Shown: positions 30,317-42,750 of the stretch, in pieces
Position numbering within the stretch: the stretch's first letter is position 1
How the letters are laid out: every line of letters begins with the position of its first letter
Origin: Salinicola tamaricis
GTDB taxonomy: Bacteria > Pseudomonadota > Gammaproteobacteria > Pseudomonadales > Halomonadaceae
Direction of reading: 5' to 3'
DNA: 64,000 nucleotides
Assembly (NCBI RefSeq): GCF_003006155.1
Contig: NZ_CP023559.1
Location: 1,488,001 to 1,552,000 of the forward strand
Translations under genes and position numbers: made by a program
The notes under the pieces: model-generated
Told to the model about the DNA's origin: nothing
Database searches by the model: none
What the model saw: only the letters and a program-made list of their open reading frames with translations

Positions 30317-30786
30317 GTGAATCTGAACCTTACACTGATTGGTCAGGCCATTGCCTTGCGGTCTTCGTCTGGTTCTGCATGAAGTATGTATGGCCGCCGG
30401 TCATGCAGGCGCTGCAGGAACGACAGAAGAAGATCGCCGACGGTCTGGATGCGGCCAGCCGTGCTACCCGCGATCTCGAAGTGGCTCAGGAAAAAGCCGA
30501 AGAGACGCTGAAGGAGAGCAAGGAGCAGGCGCAGCAGATCCTCGAACAGGCCAACAAGCGGGCCAATCAGATCGTCGAAGAGGCCCGTGACAACGCGCGG
30601 GCGGAAGGCGAGCGCATCATTGCAGGCGCTCGCAGCGAAATCGATCAGGAGATCAATCGCGCGAAGGAAGAGCTGCGTGCCCAGGTGGCGCTGCTGGCCG
30701 TGGCCGGCGCCGAGCGCATCCTGGAATCCTCCATCGACGAGTCGAAGCATCGTGAACTCGTCGACAAGCTCGCTGCCGAGCTCTAA
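30317..30786 (+). CDS. atpF: ATP synthase F0 subunit b (frameshifted at the N-terminus)
   Basis: Peripheral stalk subunit of about 156 residues: one N-terminal membrane helix, then a long charged coiled coil ([17 protein letters not shown] onward). The GTG at 30317 opens [13 protein letters not shown], the normal start, but the frame breaks near 30357. Adding one base gives [20 protein letters not shown], the expected helix. The gene is essential to the complex and flanked by intact atp genes, so a base-calling error is likely. Confidence 0.92.
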
Positions 30787-30797
30787 GGAGGCGCACC

Positions 30798-31347
30798 ATG
30801 GCTCAAACGTCTAGCGAAACCGTTGCACGACCCTACGCCAAGGCGGCGTTCGAGTTCGCGCGCGACAAGCAGGCGCTTCAAGCGTGGTCTCAGAGTCTTG
30901 CCCTGGCCGCGCAGGTGGCCGGGAACGCGGATGTCGGTGAGCGTGTGCTGGGCAATCCGCGGCTGACCGCCGCGGACAAGACCCGGCTGCTGCTGGAAGT
31001 GTGCGGCGACGACCTGAACGACACGAGCGTGCAGAACTTTCTGCACCTCGTCGGCGAGAAGGGGCGTCTGGCTGCACTGCCCGACATCTTCGAGGAGTTC
31101 GAGGCGCTGCGCGCCCAGGAAGAGAAGCGGGTCGACGTCACCATCGTCCTCCGCCTTCGACCTGGACGAAGCGCAGCAGAACGTCCTCGCCGAGGCTCTG
31201 AAGAAGCGTCTGAATCGTGAAATCTCCATTACCACTCAGGTGGACCGCGAGCTGTTGGGCGGCGTGATCCTGCGTACCGGCGACACCGTCATCGACGGGT
31301 CGGTACGCGGTCGATTGCAGCGTCTGCGCGAAGCGCTCACCGCTTGA
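30798..31347 (+). CDS. atpH: ATP synthase F1 subunit delta (one frameshift)
   Basis: Links F1 to the peripheral stalk; about 183 residues once repaired. The N-terminus ([14 protein letters not shown]) and [17 protein letters not shown] are typical. The frame breaks near 31149; adding one base gives [14 protein letters not shown] and a C-terminus with [19 protein letters not shown], the OSCP signature, ending at 31347. Confidence 0.93.
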
Positions 31348-31363
31348 GTTCGAGGGACATGGC

Positions 31364-32908
31364 ATGCAGCAACTGAATCCTTCCGAGATCAGCGACATCA
31401 TCAAACAGCGTATCGACAAGCTGGATGTCGCCTCCGAAGCCCGTAATCAGGGCACCGTCGTCAGCGTCGCTGATGGCATCGTCCGCATCCACGGCCTGGC
31501 CGATGCGATGCTCGGCGAGATGATCGAATTCCCCGGTGGCGTCTACGGCATGGCGCTCAACCTCGAGCGTGACAGCGTCGGCGCCGTGGTCCTGGGTGAC
31601 TACCTCGAGCTCGAAGAGGGCATGACCGCGCAGTGCACCGGTCGTATCCTCGAAGTGCCGGTGGGTCCGGAGCTGGTCGGCCGCGTGGTCGATGCGCTGG
31701 GCAACCCGATCGACGGCAAGGGCGACATCGAGACGAGCCTGACCGACGCGATCGAGAAGGTCGCTCCGGGCGTCATCACCCGTCAGTCGGTCGACCAGCC
31801 TGTGCAGACCGGCCTCAAGTCGATCGACGCCATGGTGCCGATCGGCCGCGGCCAGCGTGAGCTGATCATCGGTGACCGTCAGATCGGTAAGTCCGCGGTG
31901 GCGATCGACACGATCATCAACCAGAAGGGCACCGGGGTCACCTGTATCTACGTCGCGATCGGTCAGAAGCAGTCGACCATCGCCAACGTGGTGCGCAAGC
32001 TCGAAGAGCACGGCGCCATGGACCACACCATCGTGGTCGCCGCCGGTGCCGCCGATCCGGCCGCCATGCAGTACCTGGCGCCCTACGCCGGCTGCACCAT
32101 GGGCGAGTACTTCCGCGACCGTGGCGAAGATGCGCTGATCGTCTACGACGACCTCTCCAAGCAGGCCGTCGCCTACCGTCAGATCTCGCTGCTGCTGCGC
32201 CGTCCGCCGGGCCGTGAAGCCTATCCGGGTGACGTCTTCTACCTCCACTCGCGTCTGCTCGAGCGCGCCGCGCGCGTCAACGCCGAGTACGTCGAGAAGT
32301 TCACCAACGGTGAAGTGAAGGGCAAGACCGGCTCGCTGACCGCGCTGCCGATCATCGAGACCCAGGGTGGCGACGTCTCGGCGTTCGTGCCCACCAACGT
32401 GATCTCGATCACCGACGGCCAGATCTTCCTCGAGACCGGCCTGTTCAACTCGGGTATCCGTCCGGCCATCAACGCCGGCCTCTCGGTCTCCCGTGTGGGT
32501 GGTTCGGCCCAGACCAAGATCATCAAGAAACTCGGCGGCGGTGTGCGTCTGGCGCTGGCCCAGTACCGTGAGCTGGCGGCGTTCTCGCAGTTCGCTTCCG
32601 ACCTCGACGAGGCGACCCGCAAGCAGCTCGAGCACGGCCAGCGCGTCACCGAGCTGATGAAGCAGAAGCAGTACTCGCCGATGTCCGTGGCTCAGATGGC
32701 GCTGACGCTTTACGCCGCCAACGAAGGCTATCTGGACGATGTCGCGGTCGACAAGGTCCTCGATTTCGAGCGTGCCCTGCAGGACTACATGAAGTCCGAG
32801 CACGCCGACCTGCTCGACAAGATCAACTCAAGCGGCGGCTACGACGACGAGATCCAGAAGGGTCTCAAGTCGGGTCTCGAGTCGTTCAAGTCCACTCAGA
32901 CCTGGTAA
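31364..32908 (+). CDS. atpA: ATP synthase F1 subunit alpha
   Basis: Non-catalytic nucleotide-binding subunit of the F1 head, 514 residues, a normal length. The P-loop is [15 protein letters not shown]; the arginine finger lies in [12 protein letters not shown]. The N-terminal [14 protein letters not shown] binds the peripheral stalk. Confidence 0.97.
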   Translation: MQQLNPSEISDIIKQRIDKLDVASEARNQGTVVSVADGIVRIHGLADAMLGEMIEFPGGVYGMALNLERDSVGAVVLGDYLELEEGMTAQCTGRILEVPVGPELVGRVVDALGNPIDGKGDIETSLTDAIEKVAPGVITRQSVDQPVQTGLKSIDAMVPIGRGQRELIIGDRQIGKSAVAIDTIINQKGTGVTCIYVAIGQKQSTIANVVRKLEEHGAMDHTIVVAAGAADPAAMQYLAPYAGCTMGEYFRDRGEDALIVYDDLSKQAVAYRQISLLLRRPPGREAYPGDVFYLHSRLLERAARVNAEYVEKFTNGEVKGKTGSLTALPIIETQGGDVSAFVPTNVISITDGQIFLETGLFNSGIRPAINAGLSVSRVGGSAQTKIIKKLGGGVRLALAQYRELAAFSQFASDLDEATRKQLEHGQRVTELMKQKQYSPMSVAQMALTLYAANEGYLDDVAVDKVLDFERALQDYMKSEHADLLDKINSSGGYDDEIQKGLKSGLESFKSTQTW

Positions 32909-32979
32909 GCGGTGCGGCCCGTCTCTTCCGGGAGCGGGCCGCCTCGCCCAGCTGAGCGGCAGGAATCAGGTGATCCGCG

Positions 32980-33870
32980 ATGGCAGCTGCAAAAGAGATC
33001 AAATCCCAGATCGGGAGCATCAAGAACACGCAGAAAATCACCAGCGCCATGGAAATGGTCGCTGCGTCGAAGATGCGTCGGGCCCAGGACCGCATGGCGG
33101 CCAGCCAGCCCTATGCCAACCTGATCCGCCGGGTGGTCGGCCACGTCGCCAAGGCCAATCCGGAGTACCGTCACGAATATACCCTCGAGCGTGAGGTCAA
33201 GCGCGTGGGCTATATCGTGGTCTCCAGTGATCGGGGCCTGGCCGGCGGCTTGAACGTCAATCTGTTCAAGGCGGTGGTCAACCACGCCCGCGACTGGCAC
33301 GACAAGGGTGTCGGCGCCGACTTCGCGGCCATCGGCAGCAAGGCCGGCGGCTTCTTCCGCAAGCGTGGCGGCAATCTGCTGGCGGCCAAGAAAGGGCTCG
33401 GCGATGCGCCGGAAGTCCAGGATCTGGTTGGCAGCATCAAGGTGATGCTCGATGCCTTCGATGAAGGCAGTCTGGATCGGCTCTACGTGGTGTACAACGA
33501 GTTCGTCAACACCATGAGCCAGAAACCCGTGGTGCGTCAGCTCCTGCCGCTCGAGGCGGTCGAGGACGACACCCAGGGCGATGAACAACCCAGTCCCGGT
33601 ACGAATCAGGGTAATTGGGACTACCTGTATGAGCCGGATGCCAAGACCCTGCTCGATCACCTGCTGGTTCGCTACGTCGAATCCCAGGTGTATCAGGCCG
33701 TGGTCGAGAACGCGGCCTGCGAGCAGGCTGCGCGCATGATCGCGATGAAGAACGCGACCGACAACGCTGGCAATCTGATTGACGATCTGCAACTGGTGTA
33801 CAACAAGGCGCGTCAGGCGGCCATTACCCAGGAAATTTCGGAAATCGTCGGTGGTGCCGCGGCGGTATGA
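32980..33870 (+). CDS. atpG: ATP synthase F1 subunit gamma
   Basis: Central rotor shaft of 296 residues. The N-terminal coiled coil ([20 protein letters not shown]) and C-terminal [20 protein letters not shown], which enter the head, are conserved. Residues ~200-215 ([18 protein letters not shown]) form an acidic, flexible insertion that makes it slightly longer than E. coli gamma. Confidence 0.96.
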   Translation: MAAAKEIKSQIGSIKNTQKITSAMEMVAASKMRRAQDRMAASQPYANLIRRVVGHVAKANPEYRHEYTLEREVKRVGYIVVSSDRGLAGGLNVNLFKAVVNHARDWHDKGVGADFAAIGSKAGGFFRKRGGNLLAAKKGLGDAPEVQDLVGSIKVMLDAFDEGSLDRLYVVYNEFVNTMSQKPVVRQLLPLEAVEDDTQGDEQPSPGTNQGNWDYLYEPDAKTLLDHLLVRYVESQVYQAVVENAACEQAARMIAMKNATDNAGNLIDDLQLVYNKARQAAITQEISEIVGGAAAV

Positions 33871-35340
<1,470 letters not shown>

Positions 35341-35397
35341 GTCAGCCTGGTTCCGGGGTATCGTACCCCGGAGCCTCTGGCACAAGAGGATAGCGCT

Positions 35398-35823
35398 ATG
35401 GCCACATTTCAGTGCGATATCGTCAGCGCCGAGAAGGAGATCTTCTCGGGCAGCGCGGAGCAGCTCATCGCTGCCGGCGTGGCTGGCGATCTGGGTATCC
35501 TGCGCGGTCACGCGCCGCTTCTGACCGAGCTCAAGCCCGGTCCGGTGCGCGTCATCCAGGAGAGCGGCGAAGAAGAGCTCTACTACGTCACCGGTGGCTT
35601 CCTCGAAGTCCAGCCGGACGTGGTCTCGGTGCTGGCGGATACCGCCATTCGCGCCAGCGACCTGGACGAAGCCGAAGCCGAGCAGGCGCGCCAGCATGCG
35701 CTGCAGTCGCTCAACGACCAGCAGTCGGAGCTCGACTACACGCGTGCCGCCGCCGAGCTGGCCGAAGCCGCCGCCCAGCTGCGTACGCTGCAGCAGCTGC
35801 GGCGCAAGGGCGGGCGCGGCTGA
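35398..35823 (+). CDS. atpC: ATP synthase F1 subunit epsilon
   Basis: Rotor subunit that also inhibits ATP hydrolysis. 141 residues: an N-terminal beta-sandwich ([34 protein letters not shown]) and a C-terminal helical pair. Last gene of the operon; a clear terminator follows. Confidence 0.96.
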   Translation: MATFQCDIVSAEKEIFSGSAEQLIAAGVAGDLGILRGHAPLLTELKPGPVRVIQESGEEELYYVTGGFLEVQPDVVSVLADTAIRASDLDEAEAEQARQHALQSLNDQQSELDYTRAAAELAEAAAQLRTLQQLRRKGGRG

Positions 35824-35866
35824 TCCTGCGCACCTGCGCAGGCGCCGACTCCGCTGGCAGGACCCG

Positions 35867-35896
35867 AAAAAGGCGACTCTCCGGAGTCGCCTTTTT
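35867..35896 (+). terminator. Rho-independent terminator of the atp operon
   Basis: GGCGACTC and GAGTCGCC pair around TCCG, preceded by AAAAA and followed by TTTTT. The symmetrical A and T tracts are compatible with bidirectional use. It lies 44 bp after atpC. Confidence 0.92.
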
Positions 35897-35958
35897 CATG
35901 CGGTGCCGTTATCTAGATAATGGCACCGACCCGATACCGAACAGGAAAGGATGATCCC

Positions 35959-37326
35959 ATGTCACTCGACGTCGTGATTCTGGCCGCCGGCCAGGGAACC
36001 CGCATGCGCTCCAAGACCCCCAAGGTACTGCACCGCCTGGCGGGCAGGCCGCTGGTGCAGCATGTCGTGGACACCGCGGCGGGGCTCGAAGAGGCGCGTC
36101 TGCACGTGGTCGTCGGTCACGGCGGCGAGGCGGTGCGCGAAGCCCTCGACGGACGCGGCCTGAATTTCTGTGAGCAGGCCGAGCAGAAGGGAACCGGCCA
36201 TGCCGTGGCCCAGGCCCTCGACGGCCTCGGTGATGGCAAGGTGCTGGTGCTCTATGGCGACGTGCCGCTGATCCAGGCCAAGACCCTCAAGGCGCTTCTG
36301 GAGGGTGTCGACGAGCAGCACATGGGGCTTCTGACCGTGACCCTCGACGACCCCAGCGGCTACGGGCGCATCGTGCGCAACGACAAGCAGGCGGTGGTGG
36401 CGATCGTCGAACACAAGGATGCCACCAGCGCGCAGCGCGCCATCCGTGAGTGCAACACCGGGATCATGGCGATGACCGCGGCCCAGCTCAAGCGCTGGCT
36501 GCCCGAGCTCTCCGCCGAGAACGCCCAGGGCGAGTACTACCTGACCGATGTCATCGCCATGGCCGCCGGCGATGGGGTCGAGATCAAGGCCGCCCAGCCG
36601 GCGTCGCCGATCGAGGTCGAAGGGGTCAACGAGCGCCGCCAGCTCGCCACCCTGGAGCGCGCCTTCCAGCGCCGCCAGGCCGAACGGCTGATGGCCGCCG
36701 GGGTGACCCTGGCCGACCCGGCACGCTTCGATCTACGCGGCGACGTCACCGTGGGGCGCGATATCGACATCGATGTCGGGGTGATCCTCGAAGGCCATGT
36801 CATCCTCGAGGATGACGTGGTGATCGGCCCCCACTGCGTGATCAAGGACAGCGTCATCCGCCGCGGTGCGGTGATCAAGGCGCACAGCCATCTCGATGGC
36901 GCCGAGATGGGTGAGGAGAGCGACTGCGGGCCCTTCGCGCGTCTACGCCCGGGGACGCGTCTCGGCGCCCACGCCCATATCGGCAACTTCGTCGAGACCA
37001 AGAACGCCACCCTCGGCGAGGGCGTCAAGGCGGGTCATCTCAGCTATCTGGGGGATGCCGAGATCGGCCGCGACACCAATGTCGGCGCCGGCACCATCAC
37101 CTGCAACTACGACGGTGCCAACAAGCACCTGACGCGGATCGGCGAGCGGGTCTTCGTCGGCTCCAACAGCGCCCTGGTCGCGCCGCTGGCGATCGCTGAC
37201 GATGCCACCATCGCCGCCGGCTCCACCATCACCCGCGAGGTGGCGCAGGGCGAGCTGGCGCTGGCCCGCAGCCGTCAGGTGGCCAAGCCCGGCTGGCAGC
37301 GCCCGGTCAAAAAGCCAAAAAACTGA
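35959..37326 (+). CDS. glmU: Bifunctional UDP-N-acetylglucosamine pyrophosphorylase/glucosamine-1-P acetyltransferase GlmU
   Basis: Makes UDP-GlcNAc for peptidoglycan and LPS. 455 residues: the N-terminal uridyltransferase has [20 protein letters not shown] and the Mg2+ site in VLYGDVPL; the C-terminal half is a left-handed beta-helix of hexapeptide repeats, with [13 protein letters not shown] and [10 protein letters not shown] at the acetyl-CoA site. The start at 35959 follows AGGA; an upstream in-frame ATG falls in the atp terminator region. Expressed separately from atp. Confidence 0.96.
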   Translation: MSLDVVILAAGQGTRMRSKTPKVLHRLAGRPLVQHVVDTAAGLEEARLHVVVGHGGEAVREALDGRGLNFCEQAEQKGTGHAVAQALDGLGDGKVLVLYGDVPLIQAKTLKALLEGVDEQHMGLLTVTLDDPSGYGRIVRNDKQAVVAIVEHKDATSAQRAIRECNTGIMAMTAAQLKRWLPELSAENAQGEYYLTDVIAMAAGDGVEIKAAQPASPIEVEGVNERRQLATLERAFQRRQAERLMAAGVTLADPARFDLRGDVTVGRDIDIDVGVILEGHVILEDDVVIGPHCVIKDSVIRRGAVIKAHSHLDGAEMGEESDCGPFARLRPGTRLGAHAHIGNFVETKNATLGEGVKAGHLSYLGDAEIGRDTNVGAGTITCNYDGANKHLTRIGERVFVGSNSALVAPLAIADDATIAAGSTITREVAQGELALARSRQVAKPGWQRPVKKPKN

Positions 37327-37386
37327 TGCTAGGCATCGCCAACTTCACCAGCGCAGGGATTAGCCACCCGATAGCGCCTATCGAGC

Positions 37387-37406
37387 GCGAGGGGCTTGCC
37401 CCTCGC
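37387..37406 (+). terminator. Tight hairpin downstream of glmU
   Basis: GCGAGGGGC and GCCCCTCGC pair perfectly with only two bases between them, 60 bp after glmU and between convergent genes. There is no T-tract. The rest of the 168-bp gap shows nothing else. Confidence 0.4.
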
Positions 37407-37494
37407 ATTCACGAGCAGAAGGCTGGTCAATGAGCCCCCAGTGGTAAGCGCTCGGCATTGAATCCAATCCGATACCTCCTCAAAGAGAACCTCC

Positions 37495-38733
37495 TCAACG
37501 ACGCATGCACTGCTGCCAGCGGTCGTCGACTCGCTGGGCGAACCAGGCGGTGGTCAGGTTGCGGGTGATCTTGGGACTTTCGAGCTTGATACCCGGCAGG
37601 CGCGCGTAGGGGGTAGGCTGACCTTCCTGCTGTTCCGCCAGTGAACGGACTTTCTCGTAGAGCGCGGTCCGTTCGAAATCGAGGGAATCCTCTTTCTCCA
37701 GCGCATCGCGAATCTCGCCGTCATCCATGCCCAGCCGGCCTTTCAGCGTGCGTACCGCCAGCTCGGTCTGTCCGGCCTGGCGTGAGCCAGGAATGATCAG
37801 GTCGCCGTCGAGGGCCAGCGGGATGCCGGAGAGCTGGCTCACCGCAGCCTGAAAGGCCGCGTTGCGGCTGGCGTACCAGCCCGCGTTGTAGTCGGCGAAG
37901 CGGTAGCGCAGGTCGGTGTAGTGGGCGGGGTAGCCGAGCAGGTGGGCGATGCCGAAGTAGACGCCGCCGCGCCGGGTGAACACCTCATGGCGGATCGAGC
38001 CGGCGACCGGGTAGGGGTAGCCCGCTGCATGCGCCTCGGCAAAGGCCACGCTGACCTGCATCGGCCCACCGGTATGCACCGGATTGAGACCGCCGAACAG
38101 CTCCCGGCCCAGCGGCGCCATGCTGATGAAATCCTCGTACAGCTCGCTCAGTTGGCGTTCGCTGCGCACTTGGTCGAGGCGTTCGGCGTAGGTTTCGCCG
38201 GTGGGCGAGGTCAGCTTCAGCCCCGCTGCGAGCAGAAAGCTGGGCACATGTAGCGCCGCGGCACGGCGTTCGATCTCCTCGCGGGCGATACGCGCCAGGT
38301 GGGGCACCTGCGGGTCAGCGTCGAAGGTCGACTCCTGGCCGATCACCGCCAGCGTGGCGCACAGGTTTTCGCGCGTTGCCGGCAGGTTCTGGGCCGCGAA
38401 CGCCGCGGTGATGTCCGTGGCCCAGCCGTCGCGGTCGTGAGTGCCGGCGGGCATCAGCGTGACCAACTGCTGCTTGACGCTCGCCGGGGGCTGCTCGAAA
38501 CCGGGCTGAGTCGCCTGCGAGCTGCAGCCGGCGAGCAGGGCCAGCAGCGCCACGCCCAGCCAGCGGCGGGGCGCGCGCCTCACAGGGCCGCGGTGACGAG
38601 CCTCAGGACGAGGGCGCCCGGCAGGCAGGGCCGGGGTGAAGGGCGGTAGGAGGGAAGTCGGCACGCGGGTCTCCATGGGCAAGAAGGGGTGATGATGCCC
38701 AGCCCGCGGTGGCTTGACCATGACGTGGGACAT
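37495..38733 (-). CDS. DUF1615-family lipoprotein
   Basis: A probable outer-membrane lipoprotein of unknown function. The lipobox LLALLAGCSS follows a strongly basic segment (RRAPRRW). The body (TLAVIGQESTFDADP; GGPMQVSVAFAEAH; YNAGWYASRNAAFQ) resembles lysozyme or transglycosylase folds, with a Gln-Glu-Ser motif where lytic transglycosylases have their catalytic Glu. The start is uncertain: ATG 38733 has AGAGGG at good spacing but gives a 60-residue run-in before the signal helix; ATG 38676 and GTG 38583 give more normal signals. The first option overlaps the kdp control region. Confidence 0.75.
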   Translation of the reverse strand: MSHVMVKPPRAGHHHPFLPMETRVPTSLLPPFTPALPAGRPRPEARHRGPVRRAPRRWLGVALLALLAGCSSQATQPGFEQPPASVKQQLVTLMPAGTHDRDGWATDITAAFAAQNLPATRENLCATLAVIGQESTFDADPQVPHLARIAREEIERRAAALHVPSFLLAAGLKLTSPTGETYAERLDQVRSERQLSELYEDFISMAPLGRELFGGLNPVHTGGPMQVSVAFAEAHAAGYPYPVAGSIRHEVFTRRGGVYFGIAHLLGYPAHYTDLRYRFADYNAGWYASRNAAFQAAVSQLSGIPLALDGDLIIPGSRQAGQTELAVRTLKGRLGMDDGEIRDALEKEDSLDFERTALYEKVRSLAEQQEGQPTPYARLPGIKLESPKITRNLTTAWFAQRVDDRWQQCMRR

Positions 38734-38784
38734 TTTTACGCCCTCTTTACGCCTCACGGCGCTTTTCGATCTCGAATTTTTACG
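38733..38784 (+). promoter_or_regulatory. TTTTTACG direct repeats, candidate KdpE-binding region
   Basis: TTTTTACG occurs at 38733 and 38777, with a 7/8 match (TCTTTACG) at 38744, 11 bp after the first. One-helical-turn direct repeats are typical for OmpR/KdpE-family regulators, and the E. coli kdp control region also has a T-rich TTTTTACA-like core. The repeats lie 46-97 bp before kdpF. Confidence 0.5.
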
Positions 38785-38829
38785 TCGCCGGCATCGAGAC
38801 TGAGCTTCCCCTGACCTGGAGTGCTCGGC

Positions 38830-38910
38830 ATGTCCTACCTGATGCTGGCGATCGCCGCCGCCACCGCGCTGTATCTGGGAGTCGCCCTGTGGCGGCCGGA
38901 GCGGTTCTGA
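38830..38910 (+). CDS. kdpF: K+-transporting ATPase small subunit KdpF
   Basis: A 26-residue single-helix protein (MSYLMLAIAAATALYLGV, ending ALWRPERF) that stabilises the KdpABC complex in the inner membrane. The ending RPERF matches the family. It lies 1 bp before kdpA. Confidence 0.9.
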   Translation: MSYLMLAIAAATALYLGVALWRPERF

Positions 38911-38911
38911 G

Positions 38912-40602
38912 ATGAGTGCGCTGACGCTCTGCTATGCGCTGCTCATCGGCCTGGCGCTGCCCCTGGGCCTCTATATGGGCCGTGCGCTGGATACGCATCG
39001 CCCCAGCGCGCTGGATCGCCTGTTCGGGCCGCTGGAGGCGGCCCTGATGCGCCTGGCCGGCGTCGACCGACGCGCGTCGATGACCTGGTCGGCCTATCTG
39101 CTCGCGGTGTTGAAACTCCACCTGCTGCTGATCGTGCTGGCCTGGCTCGTCTTCATGGGCCAGGGGACGTTGCCGCTCAACCCCGATGGCATTCCCGGCA
39201 TGCACTGGGATACGGCGCTGCATACGGCCGTCTCGTTCGCCACCAATACCAACCAGCAGCACTACTCGGGCCAGGCCCAGCTCTCCTATCTGAGCCAGAC
39301 CCTGGCCATCGTCACCCTGCAGTTCCTGACCCCGGCCACCGGGCTCGCGGTGCTGCTGGCGATCACCCGCAGCCTGCTGCGCCGCCCCGCCGCGGCGGAC
39401 AACGCGGCCGCCGGCGTGGGCAACTACTACCTCGACCTGACCCGCATCGTGATCCGGGTACTGCTGCCGCTGGCGCTGGTGACTGCCCTGGTCCTGGTAT
39501 GGCAGGGCGTGCCGGCGACCTACCAGGGCGCCCAGCGGGTGACGATGCTCGAGGGTGGCGCACTGCAGACGATCCCTCGCGGGCCGGTGGCAGCGATGGT
39601 GGCGATCAAGCAGTTGGGTACCAATGGCGGCGGTTGGTACGGGCCCAATTCGAGCGTGCCGCTGGAGAACCCCACCGCGCTCGCCGACGTGGTCGAGAGC
39701 GTGGCCCTGCTGCTGATTCCGGTGGCCTCGCTGATCGCGGTGGCGATGATCAGCGGGCGCCGTCGGCTCCTGCTGGGGATCGGCGGGGTGATGCTGGCGC
39801 TGTCGCTGTCGAGCACCACGCTGGTGATGTTCTCCGAGCGCCTGCCCAATGCCGCACTCCACGGCCTGGCGCTGGCCGGGCCCAACCTGGAAGGCAAGGA
39901 GCTGCGCCTCGGCAGCGACCTCTCGCGTGGGGTAGCTGGACCACCCAGACCTCCAACGGCTCGGTCAACGCGATGCTCGACAGCTTCAATCCACTCGGCG
40001 GGTTGGGGCTTTTGATGGATATGTTCGTCAACGTCACCTTCGGCGGTATCGGCGTCGGCCTGATCGGCTATCTGCTCTACCTGATGCTGGCGGCGTTCAT
40101 CGGCTCGCTGATGGTGGGGCGGGCGCCGGAGCTGTTCGGCAAGCCCCTGGAGACCCGTGAGATGCGCTGGATCTCACTGGCGATCCTGGCTCAGCCGCTC
40201 AGCGTGCTCGGTCTGAGCGCCCTGGCGGTGAGCTTCCCCGGCCTCGCCGGCATCAGCAACCCGGGCTATCACGGTCTCTCCCAGGTGCTCTACGAATACA
40301 CCTCGGCGTTCGCCAACAACGGCTCGGGCTTCGAAGGTCTCGCCGACGCCACGCCGTGGTGGAACCTGAGCTGCGTGGTGGCGCTGGCGCTCGGGCGCTT
40401 CCTGCCCATGCTGGTGCCGCTGGCGGTAGCCGGTTGGCTGGCCGGTAAGCGCACGGCACCGCAGGGGCGCGGCAGCCTGGATCTGGAGAGCGGCGCCTGC
40501 GTCGGGCTCACCGCCGGGGTCATCGTCATCGTCAATCTGCTGGGGTTTCTGCCCGTACTGGTGCTGGGCCCCATCGCCGAACAGTTGAGCCTGGCCGGCT
40601 GA
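38912..40602 (+). CDS. kdpA: K+-transporting ATPase subunit KdpA (one frameshift)
   Basis: K+-selective membrane channel subunit, about 563 residues after repair. The four selectivity-filter regions are visible, including SFATNTNQQHYSG, LGTNGGGWYGPNSS and YTSAFANNGSGFEG. The frame breaks near 39936; one added base gives GVAWTTQTSNGSVN, the third filter region. Stop and start spacing point to coupled translation with kdpF. Confidence 0.93.
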
Positions 40603-40632
40603 GCCCGCGCCCGGACATCACGAGGAGCTTCC

Positions 40633-42658
40633 ATGACTCTGCTTGCCTCTGATACTGCCTCGCGCCGCGCGCGACCGGCACCGCTGTGGCTGATGGGCGA
40701 GGCCCTGCGCCGGCTCGACCCGCGCAGCCTGGCGCGCAACCCGGTGATGGCGGTGGTCGCCATCGGCACCCTGGTGTGTGCGCTCTACACCGCGCTGACG
40801 TTCGTCCGCGGCGAGAGCGGTACCGGCTTCGCCCTCGCCGTCAGCCTGATCCTGCTCGCCACGCTGCTGTTCGCCAATGCCGCCGAGGCCCTGGCCGAGT
40901 CGCGTGGCAAGGCCCACGCCGGTGCCCTGCGCGCCACCCGCGGCGAGTTGCAGGCACGCCGCCTGACCCAGAACGGCGAGGAGATGGTCGCCGCCGAGCG
41001 GCTGGCGGGGGGACCGCGTGGGGTGTCGCCGGCGAGCTGATCCCCGCCGACGGCGAGATCGTCGACGGGGCCGGCTCGATCAACGAATCCGCGGTCACCG
41101 GTGAATCGGCCCCGGTACTGCGCGAGGCGGGCACCGACAACAGCGGCGTCAGTGCCGGCACCAAGCTGCTCTCTCGACGAGTTGGTCATCGAGGTCAGCG
41201 TCGACCCCGGTGAGTCGCTGCTCGATCGCATGATCGCCCTGGTCGAGGGTGCCAGCCGCCGAAGCCCCCAGCGAGCTGGCGCTCTCGGTGCTGCTGTCGA
41301 CGCTCACCCTGATCTTTCTGATCGTCGTCGTCACGCTGGTACCGCTGGCCCAGTTCGTGGGTATCTCGACTTCGCCGGTGATGCTGGTGGCGCTGCTGGT
41401 ATGCCTGATTCCGACCACCATCGGCGGGCTCTTGCCGGCCATCGGTATCGCCGGGATGGAGCGCGCCATGCGGGCCAATCTGGTCGCCAAGTCGGGCAAG
41501 GCGGTGGAGATCGCCGGCAGCATCGACACCCTGCTGCTCGACAAGACCGGCACGATCACGCTCGGCGACCGCCGTGCCACCGAGTTCGCCGCCTGCCATG
41601 GGGTCGACCCGGCGCGGCTGCGCGAGGTCGCCGCGCTCTGCTCGCTCGAGGACCCCACGCCGGAAGGCCGCTCGATCGTGGTGCTGGCGAGAGCGCAGGG
41701 TGCGGCGCTGGTGCCTGTCGAACACGCCGACGTGGTGCCGTTCAGCGCCGCCAGCCGGGTCTCCGGGCTCGACTTCGCCGATGGCCGGCGTTGGCGCAAG
41801 GGCGCGCCCAACGCCATTGCCCGGCAGATAGAGGAAGCCGGTGGTCGCGTGCCGGAGGAGTTCGAGACGCTGGTCGAGCGCATCTCGCGCCACGGTGCCA
41901 CCCCCCTGGCGGTGGCCGAAGAGGCGCGCCTGCTGGGCGTGATCGCGCTCTCCGACGTGATCAAGCCAGGTATCGCCGAGCGCTTCGCGCAGTTGCGCCA
42001 GATGGGCGTGAAGACGCTGATGATCACCGGCGACAACCCGATCACCGCCGCGGCGATCGCCGCCGAAGCGGGGGTCGACGACTACGTCGCCGAGGCGACC
42101 CCCGAGCGCAAGCTCGCGCTGATCCGCGAGGAGCAGGCCGCCGGGCGGCTGGTGGCGATGATGGGCGACGGCACCAACGATGCCCCGGCGCTGGCCCAGG
42201 CCGATCTCGGCCTGGCGATGAACTCGGGCACCCAGGCCGCGCGCGAGGCGGCCAACATGGTCGATCTCGACTCCGACCCCGGCAAGCTGCTCAGCGCAGT
42301 GGAGATCGGCAAGCAGCTGCTGATCACCCGCGGCGCGCTGACCACCTTCTCGCTGGCCAACGACGTGGCCAAGTACTTCGTCATCCTGCCGGCGATCTTT
42401 GCCGCCAGCGCGCCGGTGCTGGGCAGCCTCGACGTGCTCGATCTGCACTCGCCGCAGTCGGCGGTGCTGGCAGCGGTCATCTTCAATGCGCTGGTGATAC
42501 CCGCGCTGATCCCGTTTGCCCTGCGTGGCGTACGCGTTCACGCGGCCTCGGCCAGCGCCATGCTGCGGCGCAATCTGCTGATCTACGGCGTCGGCGGCCT
42601 GTTGCTGCCGTTCCCGGCGATCAAGCTGATCGATCTGGCTCTCGGCGTCCTGATGTGA
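40633..42658 (+). CDS. kdpB: K+-transporting P-type ATPase subunit KdpB (three frame breaks)
   Basis: Catalytic P-type ATPase subunit of about 676 residues after repair. [13 protein letters not shown] carries the TGES dephosphorylation loop and its regulatory serine; [12 protein letters not shown] has the phosphorylated aspartate; [16 protein letters not shown] is the hinge motif. Frames change near 41011, 41172 and 41262. Adding one, two and two bases restores the family sequence and a whole number of codons, so deletions alone explain the breaks. Confidence 0.93.
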
Positions 42659-42750
42659 CGCCCTGGCGCCTGATTAGCCCACTGCTTCTACCGCTTGGGA
42701 AAGATGTTCTCAGAAAAGGTCGTGAAAGACGCTCCGAGAGGGACAAGACG

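Noticed and set aside
30348-30365. Programmed ribosomal frameshifting in atpF, and similar in other genes
   Set aside because: No conserved slippery heptamer with a downstream structure is shared by the break sites, and these genes are not known to use recoding.
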